A DNA stretch of 64,000 nt, taken from Sulfitobacter maritimus (GTDB lineage: Bacteria; Pseudomonadota; Alphaproteobacteria; Rhodobacterales; Rhodobacteraceae). Position 1 is the first letter of the stretch. Every line of letters starts with the position of its first letter. Under the pieces are notes generated by a model, which saw only the letters and a list, made by a program, of their open reading frames with translations, ran no database searches and had not been told where the DNA came from. The translations under genes and the position numbers were made by a program. Below are positions 6,917 through 14,943 of the stretch, one piece after another. The stretch covers positions 310,001 to 374,000 of the forward strand of contig NZ_JABVBB010000021.1 in NCBI RefSeq assembly GCF_013346665.1. The letters are read 5' to 3'.

Positions 6917-8239
6917 TCACCGTGCGATCACGATATCCGCCCGCAGACCGCCAAGCCGTGTCGACTCGCCTAAACGCAACACCCCGCCATGGGCGCGCGC
7001 GATGTCTGTGGCGATGGCCAAACCAAGGCCAACTCCGCCGCCCTTGTCCTGATTGCGCGCAGGATCCAGGCGCGAGAACGGGCGAGTTGCTTCCTCGCGG
7101 CGGTCTTCGGGAATACCGGGGCCATCGTCCTCAACCCGAATACGCAGGGTGCGGTCGCTGAGCATGACCGACACTTCCGCTCGCGCGCCATAGCGCACGG
7201 CATTCGAGATCAGGTTGTCCACCGCCCGCCGCATAGCCACACGCCGCAGTTTCACTGTGCCTTCGCCCTCACCCTCAGGTGGCAGGAGCACCACGGCACG
7301 CCCGCCGCGCTGCGCCTCTTCGACGATTTCGGCCACGAATTCATGCGGTGCCACGCGCTCTGGCTCACCCTCTGACGCGCCTTTGGCGAAATTTAGAAAC
7401 TCATCCAACATGCGCTGCATGTCGTCCACATCAGCCATCAGTGGGGCTGCGTCTTCTTCGTCAATCATCGACAGGCCCAAGCGCATCCGTGTCAGCGGGG
7501 TGCGCAGATCATGGCTTACCCCCGACAGCATCAAGGTGCGCTGTTCAATCTGCCGCTCAATGCGCGCACGCATATCGACAAAGGCATTGCCGGCTGCGCG
7601 AATTTCGACCGCTCCTGCCGGGGTGTAAGGCTCATGGCGCCCCCGTCCAAACGCCTCTGCCGCACGGGCGAGCCGTTTGATCGGACGCAGTTGATTGCGC
7701 AGGTAAATCGACGCGATGATCGACATCACCACCCCAAAGAACACCGTATGGACAAACAGTTGGTGCGGGTTGGAAGCGGAGATCCGACGTCTGTCGAACT
7801 GGATGCGCAATGGGCCGTGCGGGCTTTCCACATAGAGAACGACAAAGTCATCATCTGCCAGATCGACCGCCTCAATCCCCTCCATGTTGGCTCTCAGCCG
7901 TGGGATGAGCACGCGGCCCGAATAGTCATACCACAGCATGCTGTCGCGCTGCGGTAGCGGGCGGTTCGCGGGGGTGACGACCATATCAAGCGGCCCGGCG
8001 CGGGCCTGCACCGCCATTGGCACCGATTGTGCATCGGGTGCTGTGCCCACGGCGAGCATGATCAGTTCCAACTCCCGCAGGACCGTGTCGGTCATCTGAT
8101 TGGTGACGCCTTCGAAATGTCGCTGGGCAAAGATCACCACCACAACCAGTTGCAAAAACACAACCGGCAAGAGCAGGATCAGCGCAGCGCGTCCGTAGAT
8201 GCCGCGCGGCACATATCGTTTGAGCCAAGCAAAATTCAT
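6917..8239 (-). CDS. EnvZ-type sensor histidine kinase
   Basis: A 440-residue inner-membrane histidine kinase. Membrane helices lie at about residues 17-38 and 160-181 with a periplasmic sensor of about 120 residues between them, then a HAMP domain (182-234), the H-box with phospho-acceptor His243 in SGVSHDLRTPLTR, the N-box DNLISNAVRYG, and ATP-lid motifs DDGPGIP and GVGLGLAI. The H-box is of the EnvZ class that pairs with OmpR-type regulators. No response regulator gene is adjacent: one side is the thioesterase gene, the other a divergent hydrolase. Its partner must be elsewhere. The gene is 43 nt from the divergent hydrolase start at 8284. Confidence 0.92.
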   Translation of the reverse strand: MNFAWLKRYVPRGIYGRAALILLLPVVFLQLVVVVIFAQRHFEGVTNQMTDTVLRELELIMLAVGTAPDAQSVPMAVQARAGPLDMVVTPANRPLPQRDSMLWYDYSGRVLIPRLRANMEGIEAVDLADDDFVVLYVESPHGPLRIQFDRRRISASNPHQLFVHTVFFGVVMSIIASIYLRNQLRPIKRLARAAEAFGRGRHEPYTPAGAVEIRAAGNAFVDMRARIERQIEQRTLMLSGVSHDLRTPLTRMRLGLSMIDEEDAAPLMADVDDMQRMLDEFLNFAKGASEGEPERVAPHEFVAEIVEEAQRGGRAVVLLPPEGEGEGTVKLRRVAMRRAVDNLISNAVRYGARAEVSVMLSDRTLRIRVEDDGPGIPEDRREEATRPFSRLDPARNQDKGGGVGLGLAIATDIARAHGGVLRLGESTRLGGLRADIVIAR

Positions 8240-8283
8240 GGCTAGACCTTAGCCAGCCCCCTGCCCCTGCGAAAGGTGAAACC

Positions 8284-9195
8284 ATGTTGCCGCCCGATGA
8301 CTTTGACCCCAAGATCGGCCTGCCCGAGACGCTTGAGCCCGGACTGCGCCGCATCGTTGCGCCAAATCCATCGCCTATGACCTATCGCGGCACCAATACC
8401 TACCTGATCGGAGAGACGGATATCGCGGTAATCGATCCCGGTCCTGACAGCGCGGCGCATCTGGATGCGATCCAAAACGCGATTCAACCGGGCCAGCGGA
8501 TCAGCCATATCATCGTGACCCATACCCATGTCGATCATTCCCCCCTCGCGCGGCCCTTAGCGGACGCCTGTGGGGCTCCGATCTATGCGTTTGGCAATGC
8601 GACTGCGGGGCGCTCGCCCATCATGCAAGAACTGGCCCGCGCAGAAGAGATCGGCGGCGGCGAAGGAGTTGACTTGAGTTTTCAGCCGGACCGTTTGCTG
8701 GCCGATGGTGACGTTGTCACAGGCGAAGGCTGGCAACTCGACGTGCTGCACACCCCCGGTCATATCGGCAACCACATTTGTCTGGGAATGGGAGACGCCT
8801 GTCTGACGGCGGATCACGTGATGGGCTGGGCCACATCGCTCGTCTCGCCCCCGGATGGTGATTTGACAGATTTCATGGCGTCCTGCGAACGGCTCGCCGC
8901 GCGGGACTGGCGGGTGTTCTACCCCGGTCACGGCGCCCCGGTTCACAATCCTGCGGAACGGCTGGCGTGGTTGATGGCCCATCGCCGCGCGCGAGAGGCG
9001 TCAATACTGGATGCGCTGCAAGAGGCAGATGCGACCGCCGCCGAGCTTGCCAATGTAATCTACGTGGATACCCCTTCGGCGCTGCTGGGGGCGGCGACGC
9101 GAAATGTGCTGGCCCATCTGGTCGATCTGACCGGGCGGGGCAGCGTTCACCCCCTTGGTTCGCTACAAGCGACTGCCCGTTTTCGTCTTAACTGA
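8284..9195 (+). CDS. Metallo-beta-lactamase-fold hydrolase (LACTB2-like)
   Basis: A 303-residue MBL-fold protein. The metal motif THTHVDHS (HxHxDH, about residues 80-86) is followed by a second His in TPGHIGNH, an Asp in LTADHVMG and a His in YPGHG, giving the complete binuclear zinc site. The N-terminal MTYRGTNTYLIG and the helical C-terminal tail (from about 225, a winged-helix-like cap) match the LACTB2/hydroxyacylglutathione-hydrolase-like branch. LACTB2 itself is an endoribonuclease, so RNA or a thioester are both possible substrates. It is transcribed divergently from the kinase gene. Confidence 0.87.
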   Translation: MLPPDDFDPKIGLPETLEPGLRRIVAPNPSPMTYRGTNTYLIGETDIAVIDPGPDSAAHLDAIQNAIQPGQRISHIIVTHTHVDHSPLARPLADACGAPIYAFGNATAGRSPIMQELARAEEIGGGEGVDLSFQPDRLLADGDVVTGEGWQLDVLHTPGHIGNHICLGMGDACLTADHVMGWATSLVSPPDGDLTDFMASCERLAARDWRVFYPGHGAPVHNPAERLAWLMAHRRAREASILDALQEADATAAELANVIYVDTPSALLGAATRNVLAHLVDLTGRGSVHPLGSLQATARFRLN

Positions 9196-9295
9196 TCTCG
9201 GATACGCGCAAACCGTCGCAAATTAGCAACGATGGCCGCATTCTCGGCAGTATCTGGCCCTTTTTTGGACCTTTCCCCCGGCCAAGCTCGTTTCA

Positions 9296-9315
9296 TGGGT
9301 GAACCAACTCACCCA
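9296..9315. repeat. Hairpin upstream of the small ORF
   Basis: TGGGTGA (9296-9302) and TCACCCA (9309-9315) form a perfect 7-bp stem with a 6-nt loop, ending 9 nt before the ribosome-binding site AAAGGAG of the small ORF at 9339. It has no T-tract, so it is not a typical terminator. It could act as a 5' leader structure or an operator. The rest of the 9196-9338 stretch shows nothing I recognise. Confidence 0.45.
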
Positions 9316-9338
9316 CCGAGCAGCAAAGGAGCTACCCG

Positions 9339-9467
9339 ATGGCCCAACATAGCAGAACCCAGCAGCCGCCAAAACCCGCGCCCAATCCGCAGCCGACTTC
9401 GAGCACGACGCCGGCGCAGCCACCGCGCAACCCAAAGCCGATCTTTACCGATTACGCGAGCATCTAA
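9339..9467 (+). CDS. Probable small proline-rich protein (42 residues)
   Basis: A 42-codon ORF with a near-perfect ribosome-binding site AAAGGAG (9325-9331) 7 nt before the ATG. The product is Pro-rich (about 12 prolines, with PKPAPNPQP and PAQPPRNPKP runs), has no hydrophobic segment, and ends in an aromatic/acidic tail (IFTDYASI). It would be a disordered cytosolic peptide. I recognise no family. A 7-bp hairpin lies just upstream, and an EcfG-type promoter begins 36 nt after its stop, driving the next gene. Support is the strong start signal and intact frame only; conservation would decide it. Confidence 0.5.
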   Translation: MAQHSRTQQPPKPAPNPQPTSSTTPAQPPRNPKPIFTDYASI

Positions 9468-9502
9468 CCGTCGCCGTCTACCCTATAGGGCTTGCTGATT
9501 AC

Positions 9503-9528
9503 GGAACCGAATAACCCCGCGTTGCGTT
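9503..9528 (+). promoter_or_regulatory. EcfG/RpoE2-type general stress promoter
   Basis: GGAAC (9503-9507), a 17-nt spacer and CGTT (9525-9528) match the alphaproteobacterial general stress sigma factor consensus. The predicted transcript start lies near 9535, about 25 nt before the ATG of the DUF4112 gene at 9559. This is the better placed of the two such promoters in the window. Confidence 0.72.
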
Positions 9529-9558
9529 TGGCTTCCAGTGCAACAACGCAGGTATCCT

Positions 9559-9981
9559 ATGGCTCCGCAACCTCACGCCCATGACGCTGATCTCGCCCGC
9601 TTGCGCCGTTTGGCGCAGAGCATGGATAGCGCTTTTACACTCCCCATCATCGGCGTGCGTATGGGGTGGGATTCGATCCTCGGCCTCGTTCCTGTGGTCG
9701 GAGACACGATCGCCCTCATCCCTTCGGCCTATATTATGAAAGAGTCCCATCGTATGGGCGCACCCAAAAGCGTGTTGGCGCGAATGGCCGTTAATGCTGG
9801 GGTGGATTACGTGATTGGGTCAGTGCCGCTGGTGGGGGATCTTTTCGACATTGGGTGGAAATCCAAGTTGCGAAATGTCGATCTACTAGAGAGACATCTG
9901 CAAAAGGAAGCCGCCAAAGCTCCGCGGGATGGTGATGTTGAAGGACGCATGTCCTCCCACCATCCGACGCTGAATAACTAA
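9559..9981 (+). CDS. DUF4112 domain protein
   Basis: A 140-residue protein of the DUF4112 family. Signature parts visible are LRRLAQSMDSAF, the Gly/Pro-rich LGLVPVVGDTIALIPSAYI, and GSVPLVGDLFDIGWKSKLRN. It has two weakly hydrophobic Gly-Val-rich segments (about residues 35-60 and 80-100) that may associate with the membrane. Function unknown. A GTG at 9538 would add seven residues, but it sits almost on the predicted transcript start of the stress promoter, so the ATG at 9559 is preferred. The promoter suggests general stress control. The gene ends 22 nt before a bidirectional terminator shared with ndk. Confidence 0.85.
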   Translation: MAPQPHAHDADLARLRRLAQSMDSAFTLPIIGVRMGWDSILGLVPVVGDTIALIPSAYIMKESHRMGAPKSVLARMAVNAGVDYVIGSVPLVGDLFDIGWKSKLRNVDLLERHLQKEAAKAPRDGDVEGRMSSHHPTLNN

Positions 9982-10003
9982 ATTTTAACTAGATCGAAAC
10001 GAA

Positions 10004-10029
10004 AAAGGGCTGCCCTAAAGCAGCCCTTT
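10004..10029. terminator. Bidirectional rho-independent terminator
   Basis: A perfect 10-bp stem, AAAGGGCTGC (10004-10013) and GCAGCCCTTT (10020-10029), with loop CCTAAA. On the minus strand it ends in a T-run suited to terminating ndk, which stops at 10053. On the plus strand it follows the DUF4112 gene but the T-tract is only three bases. Confidence 0.8.
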
Positions 10030-10052
10030 CGCATGTCTTGTAAGCCGAAAGC

Positions 10053-10475
10053 TTAGCCAACCAGTTCAAGACCGGAGAAGAAGTAAGCGATCTCAACCGC
10101 TGCGGTTTCCGGTGCGTCGGAACCGTGAACGGAGTTTTCGCCAACGCTTTCAGCAAATTCTGCGCGGATGGTGCCCTCTGCCGCATCGGCAGGGTTGGTC
10201 GCGCCCATCACTTCGCGGTTTTTCGCGATGGCGTTTTCACCTTCGAGAACCTGAGCCACGATCGGCGCGGAAGCCATGAACTCACACAGTTCGTCATAAA
10301 AGGGACGCTCGGCGTGCACTTTGTAGAACTCGCCCGCCTGCGCTTTGGTCAGGTGGATGCGCTTTTGTGCGACAACGCGCAGGCCGGCGTCTTCGAATTT
10401 CTTAACGATGGCGCCGGTCAGGTTGCGGCGGGTTGCGTCGGGCTTGATGATCGAGAAGGTGCGTTCGAGGGCCAT
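10053..10475 (-). CDS. ndk: Nucleoside diphosphate kinase
   Basis: A 140-residue kinase that balances nucleoside triphosphate pools by passing phosphate from ATP to NDPs through a phospho-histidine. The catalytic histidine is in [10 protein letters not shown] near residue 117, and the N-terminal [11 protein letters not shown] and the ATNPADA segment are family hallmarks. Length is exactly typical. The frame is open to 10604, but the ATG at 10475 matches the standard family start. The gene is divergent from the ABC-F gene (10582) and ends in the hairpin at 10004-10029. Confidence 0.98.
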   Translation of the reverse strand: MALERTFSIIKPDATRRNLTGAIVKKFEDAGLRVVAQKRIHLTKAQAGEFYKVHAERPFYDELCEFMASAPIVAQVLEGENAIAKNREVMGATNPADAAEGTIRAEFAESVGENSVHGSDAPETAAVEIAYFFSGLELVG

Positions 10476-10581
10476 TGGCTGTACTCCATAGCGGGTGTTG
10501 ATTTGCGCGCTCCCTAGCATGGGGTCTGGCCCATGAAAAGCCGTGATTGACCTTCGGCCCCGCTTGCTCCAAACGGCTTTC

Positions 10582-12444
10582 ATGTTACGCATTTCAGAAA
10601 TCAACTACTCCGTCGAAGGCCGCCCTCTGTTCGAGGAAGCCTCCGCCGTGATCCCCGAGGGCCACAAGGTCGGCATCGTCGGGCGCAATGGCGCGGGCAA
10701 AACCACGCTGTTCAAGATCATCCGTGGCGAGCTGTCGCTCGACAGTGGCGATATCTCTTTGCCGTCGCGGGCCAAGATCGGCGGCGTGGCGCAAGAAGTG
10801 CCATCGTCAGAGACCTCGTTGATCGACACGGTGCTTGAGGCCGACGTCGAACGCGCACGATTGATGAAAGAGGCGGAGTCCGCCGAGGATCCGACCCGCA
10901 TCGCTGACATTCAGACCCGTCTGGCAGATATCGACGCATGGTCCGCCGAAGGGCGCGCGGCGTCGATCCTCAAAGGGCTTGGTTTCGACGACGAAGAACA
11001 ACAAATGCCCTGCTCCGCCTTTTCGGGCGGCTGGCGGATGCGCGTGGCGCTGGCGGCGGTGCTTTTTGCGCAGCCGGACCTGCTGCTGCTCGACGAACCG
11101 ACCAACTACCTCGACCTCGAAGGCGCGCTCTGGCTGGAAAGCTATCTGGCGAAATACCCCCATACCGTGCTGATCATCAGCCACGACCGCGGTCTTCTGA
11201 ACCGCGCCGTGGGCGGCATCCTGCACCTCGAAGACCGCAAGCTGACCTATTACCAAGGCCCCTATGATCAATTCGCCCGCCAACGTGCCGAAAAACGCGC
11301 GTTGCAGGCGGCGATGGCCAAAAAGCAGCAGGCGCGGCGCGACCATATGCAAAGCTTCGTTGACCGTTTCAAAGCCAAGGCTTCTAAGGCGAAACAGGCG
11401 CAATCGCGTCTGAAGATGATCGAGAAGATGGACATGATCACCGCGCCCGAGGACGTGGCGCGCAAGGTATTCACTTTCCCTGAACCCGAAGAGCTTTCAC
11501 CGCCGATCATCAACATCGAGAACGGCTCGGTCGGTTACACCGACGACAACCCTGTGCTAACGCGGCTAAACCTGCGCATCGACCAAGACGACCGCATCGC
11601 GCTTTTGGGCAAGAACGGTCAGGGCAAGTCGACGCTGGCCAAGCTGTTGTCAGACCGTTTGCCACTGATGGCGGGTAAGCAGATCAATTCATCCAAGCTG
11701 CGTGTTGGCTTCTTTGCCCAGCATCAGGTGGACGAGTTGATCGTCGAGGAGACGCCGCTACAGCATATGATTGCCGCCCGCCCCGGCGTGCTGCAGTCGA
11801 AACTACGCGCGCAACTGGCGGGCTTTGGCCTTGGCCCCGAACAGGCGGAAACCGAAGTGGGCCGTCTGTCGGGCGGGCAAAAAGCGCGGCTGTCGCTGCT
11901 CTTGGCAACGCTGCACGCGCCGCATCTGCTGATCCTCGACGAGCCGACCAACCACCTCGACATCGAATCCCGCGAAGCGCTTGTCGAGGCGCTGACACGC
12001 TACTCGGGTGCTGTGATCCTCGTCAGCCACGACATGCACTTGCTGTCTCTGGTCGCCGACCGGTTGTGGCTGGTGTCGAACGGCACGGTCAAACCCTATG
12101 AGGACGATCTCGAAGCCTACCGCAAGATGCTGCTGACCCCGGAAAAGCCGGTCAGCAAGAACCCTGCGAAACCAAAAGAAGCGCCCAAGCCCAAACGTGC
12201 CAGCCGAGACGAGGTATTGGCGCTGCGCTCCGAAGTCCGCAAGGCCGAAGCGCGGATGGAAAAGATCAACGAAATGCGCGACAAGCTGGCCAAGAAATTG
12301 GCTGATCCTGCGCTCTACGAGGACGCCAAAACCGGTGAGCTTGAGGTCTGGAACAAGAAATACGCCGAAGTGATGGACGCGCTGCACCGCGCCGAAACGC
12401 TTTGGATGGGCGCTCAGGAAAAGCTGGAGAAGGCCACCGCCTAG
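10582..12444 (+). CDS. ABC-F family ATPase
   Basis: A 620-residue soluble protein with two ABC ATPase domains and no membrane segment. Walker A motifs are GRNGAGKTT (about residue 39) and GKNGQGKST (about 345), signatures SGGW and LSGGQKARL, Walker B stretches [15 protein letters not shown] and [13 protein letters not shown], and a charged linker between the domains (about 230-290). ABC-F proteins act on the ribosome, and the coiled-coil C-terminal extension (from about 535, Lys/Glu-rich) fits the Uup/YheS-like housekeeping group rather than an antibiotic-resistance type, though this cannot be settled by eye. The chosen ATG lacks a clear ribosome-binding site; the earlier frame start at 10543 lies in the ndk leader. 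Confidence 0.9.
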   Translation: MLRISEINYSVEGRPLFEEASAVIPEGHKVGIVGRNGAGKTTLFKIIRGELSLDSGDISLPSRAKIGGVAQEVPSSETSLIDTVLEADVERARLMKEAESAEDPTRIADIQTRLADIDAWSAEGRAASILKGLGFDDEEQQMPCSAFSGGWRMRVALAAVLFAQPDLLLLDEPTNYLDLEGALWLESYLAKYPHTVLIISHDRGLLNRAVGGILHLEDRKLTYYQGPYDQFARQRAEKRALQAAMAKKQQARRDHMQSFVDRFKAKASKAKQAQSRLKMIEKMDMITAPEDVARKVFTFPEPEELSPPIINIENGSVGYTDDNPVLTRLNLRIDQDDRIALLGKNGQGKSTLAKLLSDRLPLMAGKQINSSKLRVGFFAQHQVDELIVEETPLQHMIAARPGVLQSKLRAQLAGFGLGPEQAETEVGRLSGGQKARLSLLLATLHAPHLLILDEPTNHLDIESREALVEALTRYSGAVILVSHDMHLLSLVADRLWLVSNGTVKPYEDDLEAYRKMLLTPEKPVSKNPAKPKEAPKPKRASRDEVLALRSEVRKAEARMEKINEMRDKLAKKLADPALYEDAKTGELEVWNKKYAEVMDALHRAETLWMGAQEKLEKATA

Positions 12445-12490
12445 CGCGGCGAGACCTATCTACCGCCACGGCATGGCAAATTTTGCATTA

Positions 12491-12516
12491 AGGGGGGTCG
12501 CTCGTTCGGCCCCCCT
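12491..12516 (+). terminator. Possible terminator hairpin after the ABC-F gene
   Basis: AGGGGGG (12491-12497) pairs with CCCCCCT (12510-12516) across a 12-nt loop, between the ABC-F and MarC genes. The stem is very GC-rich but no T-tract follows, so termination would be weak or absent. Confidence 0.35.
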
Positions 12517-12555
12517 CGTGCAATCTGATGTCGCTTACCTCATAAAGGACAGCAG

Positions 12556-13194
12556 ATGACCTTCGACACCGCCTATATGATCACCGCTCTTGTCACGATG
12601 TTCGTGGTGATTGACCCCATCGCCATCGCACCGGTTTTCTTGGCGCTTACACAGGGCATGAGCAAGGCGCAACGCCGCCTGATTGCGTGGCGGGCTGTGG
12701 GGGTCGCTGGGCTGATCCTGTTGATCTTTGCTGCCTTTGGCGAAGCGGTGCTGAACTTCGTCGGCATTTCCATGCCCGCCTTCCGTGTGGCTGGAGGGAT
12801 TTTGCTGTTTATCACCGCGCTCGACATGCTTTTCGACCGCCGCACCAAACGCCGCAAGGATCGCGCGGATGAGGATGAGCATGACGACCCTTCGGTCTTT
12901 CCCATGGCGATCCCGCTTATCGCCGGGCCGGGGTCGATTGCTTCGGTCATTCTGCTGACGGGCGAAAAACCGGGCGGCGAAGGGTTGATCACCATTATTG
13001 TTATCTCTGCGCTGACGCTGGTGGTCATGGCGCTGACCATGCAGGTCAGCAGCGCATTGGAACGGGCGATGGGCAAAACCGGGATCAACATCGTGACCCG
13101 CCTTTTGGGGATGTTGCTGGCCGCCCTTTCCGTTCAATTCGTGCTGGACGGGCTCGCGGCCTTTGGCTTTGGCCCCGGCCCTATGCCCGGCTGA
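12556..13194 (+). CDS. MarC-family integral membrane protein
   Basis: A 212-residue protein with six hydrophobic segments. Family landmarks are VVIDPIAIAPVFLALT in the first helix and FPMAIPLIAGPGSIASVILL after a charged cytoplasmic loop (KRRKDRADEDEHDD, about residues 98-112). MarC proteins are widespread inner-membrane proteins; despite the name they were shown not to confer multiple antibiotic resistance, and their function is unknown. The gene stands between a hairpin and the aspartic protease gene, 49 nt from the latter. Confidence 0.9.
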   Translation: MTFDTAYMITALVTMFVVIDPIAIAPVFLALTQGMSKAQRRLIAWRAVGVAGLILLIFAAFGEAVLNFVGISMPAFRVAGGILLFITALDMLFDRRTKRRKDRADEDEHDDPSVFPMAIPLIAGPGSIASVILLTGEKPGGEGLITIIVISALTLVVMALTMQVSSALERAMGKTGINIVTRLLGMLLAALSVQFVLDGLAAFGFGPGPMPG

Positions 13195-13243
13195 CATTCG
13201 ACTGCTGCCTTCCTATATCTATAATAGGTTAAGGGGGGGCATC

Positions 13244-13825
13244 ATGGCCACTATCGACACTGCGCATCTGATCTACCTTATCGTTCTGCTGGCCATGGTG
13301 GCGGGCTGGTTCTTTTTGCAAAGCCGTCCATCGATGAACAAGACACTGCAGCAAGCGGCGGTCTGGGGGCTGATCTTTACCGGCGCGGCGGCGGGGGTTG
13401 GGCTATGGCAAGACATCACCCGCGATACCGCAAGCCAGCAGCTGCGCATCGACGCACAGGGCGAGATCGTCCTGCCGCGCGGACGGGATGGGCATTACTA
13501 CCTTACCGCACAAGTGAACGATGCACCTGTCCGCTTTGTCGTTGATACGGGCGCGACCGATATTGTGCTTACCAAAGCCGACGCCGCACGGATCGGGATC
13601 GATCCCGAAGGGCTGAAATACCTTGGCCGCGCCGGCACTGCCAATGGGGAAACCCGCACGGCTTACGTGAAGCTGGACAAGGTCGTGGTGGGCAATGCGG
13701 TGGATCACAACGTCCCTGCGGTGGTGAACGATGGGGAAATGTCGCAGTCGCTTCTTGGGATGGGATACTTGCAACGTTGGGGCCGGATTGAGATCAGCGG
13801 CGGCGAGCTACGGCTTAGCCGCTAG
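13244..13825 (+). CDS. Membrane-anchored retropepsin-like aspartic protease (TIGR02281 family)
   Basis: A 193-residue protein with two N-terminal membrane helices (about residues 8-25 and 39-55) followed by a single retroviral-type aspartic protease domain. The catalytic motif is Asp101 in VVDTGATD; downstream are the flap region (LGRAGTANGET) and the hydrophobic-Gly LLGMGYL motif. One catalytic Asp means it should act as a homodimer, with the protease domain probably periplasmic. This is a conserved alphaproteobacterial family of unknown substrate. The ATG at 13244 follows the purine-rich run AAGGGGGGG; the longer frame from 13163 lies in the MarC gene. Confidence 0.88.
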   Translation: MATIDTAHLIYLIVLLAMVAGWFFLQSRPSMNKTLQQAAVWGLIFTGAAAGVGLWQDITRDTASQQLRIDAQGEIVLPRGRDGHYYLTAQVNDAPVRFVVDTGATDIVLTKADAARIGIDPEGLKYLGRAGTANGETRTAYVKLDKVVVGNAVDHNVPAVVNDGEMSQSLLGMGYLQRWGRIEISGGELRLSR

Positions 13826-13890
13826 ACTCTCCGGTCGGGCAGCATCAAAAGAATTCGCCGCAAAATGACGCCATATTTGCCGCGACTTCG

Positions 13891-13907
13891 ACAGGGTTTC
13901 GCCCTGT
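13891..13907. repeat. Small perfect hairpin before the low-complexity gene
   Basis: ACAGGG-TTTCG-CCCTGT forms a 6-bp stem with a stable 5-nt loop, about 65 nt after the protease gene stop and 50 nt before the next start. There is no T-tract. It could be a weak terminator or an mRNA stabilising hairpin. Confidence 0.35.
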
Positions 13908-13957
13908 TCCTCAGATATTTCGACAGGTTAATATAACCTTATAAAGGATACATTATC

Positions 13958-14431
13958 TTGTTACTTTCAAGCCTTACTGGCGGTTCATACCCTCAGTCAC
14001 AGCCCCCCAAACCTGCGGCAAGCTCCGAAAGCACCGAGGACTCACAGACATCTGCGCCCGCTGCGGAAGACAGCGCGTCTGACGCGCCGTCGCAAACGCA
14101 AGCCAGCGCCGCGCCTCAGGAAGCGAGCAAGGCCCAATCCGCTCCGGCACCAAGCAAAGCCGAAGCCGTGCAGCCAGCACAAAAGACGAATTCTGTCGAA
14201 ACGACCAACAAGCCATCAGCAGCCGACGAAGAGGCTTTCGCACGGGCGGCTGCGCAACGCGGAGTCGACAGCGCCCGCACACGCGCTTTGTTGGATACGA
14301 TTGATCCGGTGAACAACTCAGCGGTGCAAGCGGCAAAATCCTATGTCAGCAAAGCCCCGCAAGACGTACCGGCTGAAAAGGCCAGCAACGCTGCTGCTGC
14401 GCCCAAAGCCGAGATGGACAACGCGGCTTAA
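13958..14431 (+). CDS. Low-complexity Ala/Ser/Pro/Glu-rich protein, function unknown
   Basis: A 157-residue protein, mostly disordered, with runs of Ala, Ser, Pro, Gln and Glu up to about residue 85. A better-ordered part follows (about 86-130: ADEEAFARAAAQRGVDSART and TIDPVNNSAVQAAKSYV). It starts at TTG, with AAAGGA about 9 nt upstream; no ATG is available in the first 150 codons, so the rare start seems real. There is no signal peptide and no recognised family. Composition matches neighbouring coding DNA, so it does not look foreign. It sits alone, convergent with holC. Confidence 0.65.
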   Translation: MLLSSLTGGSYPQSQPPKPAASSESTEDSQTSAPAAEDSASDAPSQTQASAAPQEASKAQSAPAPSKAEAVQPAQKTNSVETTNKPSAADEEAFARAAAQRGVDSARTRALLDTIDPVNNSAVQAAKSYVSKAPQDVPAEKASNAAAAPKAEMDNAA

Positions 14432-14477
14432 TGCTACGGCCGGCAGCGGGGGCCATTTGGCCCCTGCTTGCACTGGG

Positions 14478-14936
14478 TTAGGTCTCTGCCTTCTTCTCCC
14501 ACCGTCCGCTTTCTTCTGACCAATATTGCGCCGAGGCGCCTTCGGCTTTGAGACGCCTCCACAATCCGCGCGCCTGATCCAACGCCATCGGGTCATGCCC
14601 GTCAAACAGCACGCAGACCCGCTCAAGTGCGGCGACTTCCTCGGCGGTGACATTTGCGCCGTGAACGGCCATCACACAATTGGGCTGATTGGCCGCGCTC
14701 TCTTCTAACGTCAACAGCACCGGCTGATCCGCATCCTGAGCCCCGCCGGCCATGCCATGCGGCAGAAAGCTGTCCTCCGAAAAAGTCCAAAGGGCTTGAT
14801 CCAGCGCCTCCAGCCCTTCGCGGTCCGTGCCACGCAGGGCCACACGCCAGCCATTGGCGAGCGACTTTTCCAGCAGCATCGACAGCGTCTCAACCAAAGG
14901 TCGCTGGGTCAGGTGATAGAAAAAAGCCGCTCCCAT
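14478..14936 (-). CDS. holC: DNA polymerase III chi subunit
   Basis: A 152-residue chi subunit of the DNA polymerase III clamp loader, which contacts single-stranded DNA-binding protein during replication. Visible family features are the N-terminal FFYHLTQRPLVETLSMLLEK, the VLFDGHDP segment and the C-terminal AQYWSEESGRWEKKA. Length is typical. It lies 7 nt downstream of pepA on the same strand, the pepA-holC pair being a common alphaproteobacterial and gammaproteobacterial arrangement. Confidence 0.94.
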   Translation of the reverse strand: MGAAFFYHLTQRPLVETLSMLLEKSLANGWRVALRGTDREGLEALDQALWTFSEDSFLPHGMAGGAQDADQPVLLTLEESAANQPNCVMAVHGANVTAEEVAALERVCVLFDGHDPMALDQARGLWRRLKAEGASAQYWSEESGRWEKKAET

Positions 14937-14943
14937 GTTGCGC

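Noticed and set aside
9223-9435. Minus-strand 70-codon frame opposite the small ORF
   Set aside because: No good ribosome-binding site and a product typical of chance frames; the plus-strand small ORF has the stronger start signal.
9481-9490. Palindrome CCCTATAGGG before the stress promoter
   Set aside because: A 10-bp palindrome without a loop or T-tract; too short to call as terminator or operator.
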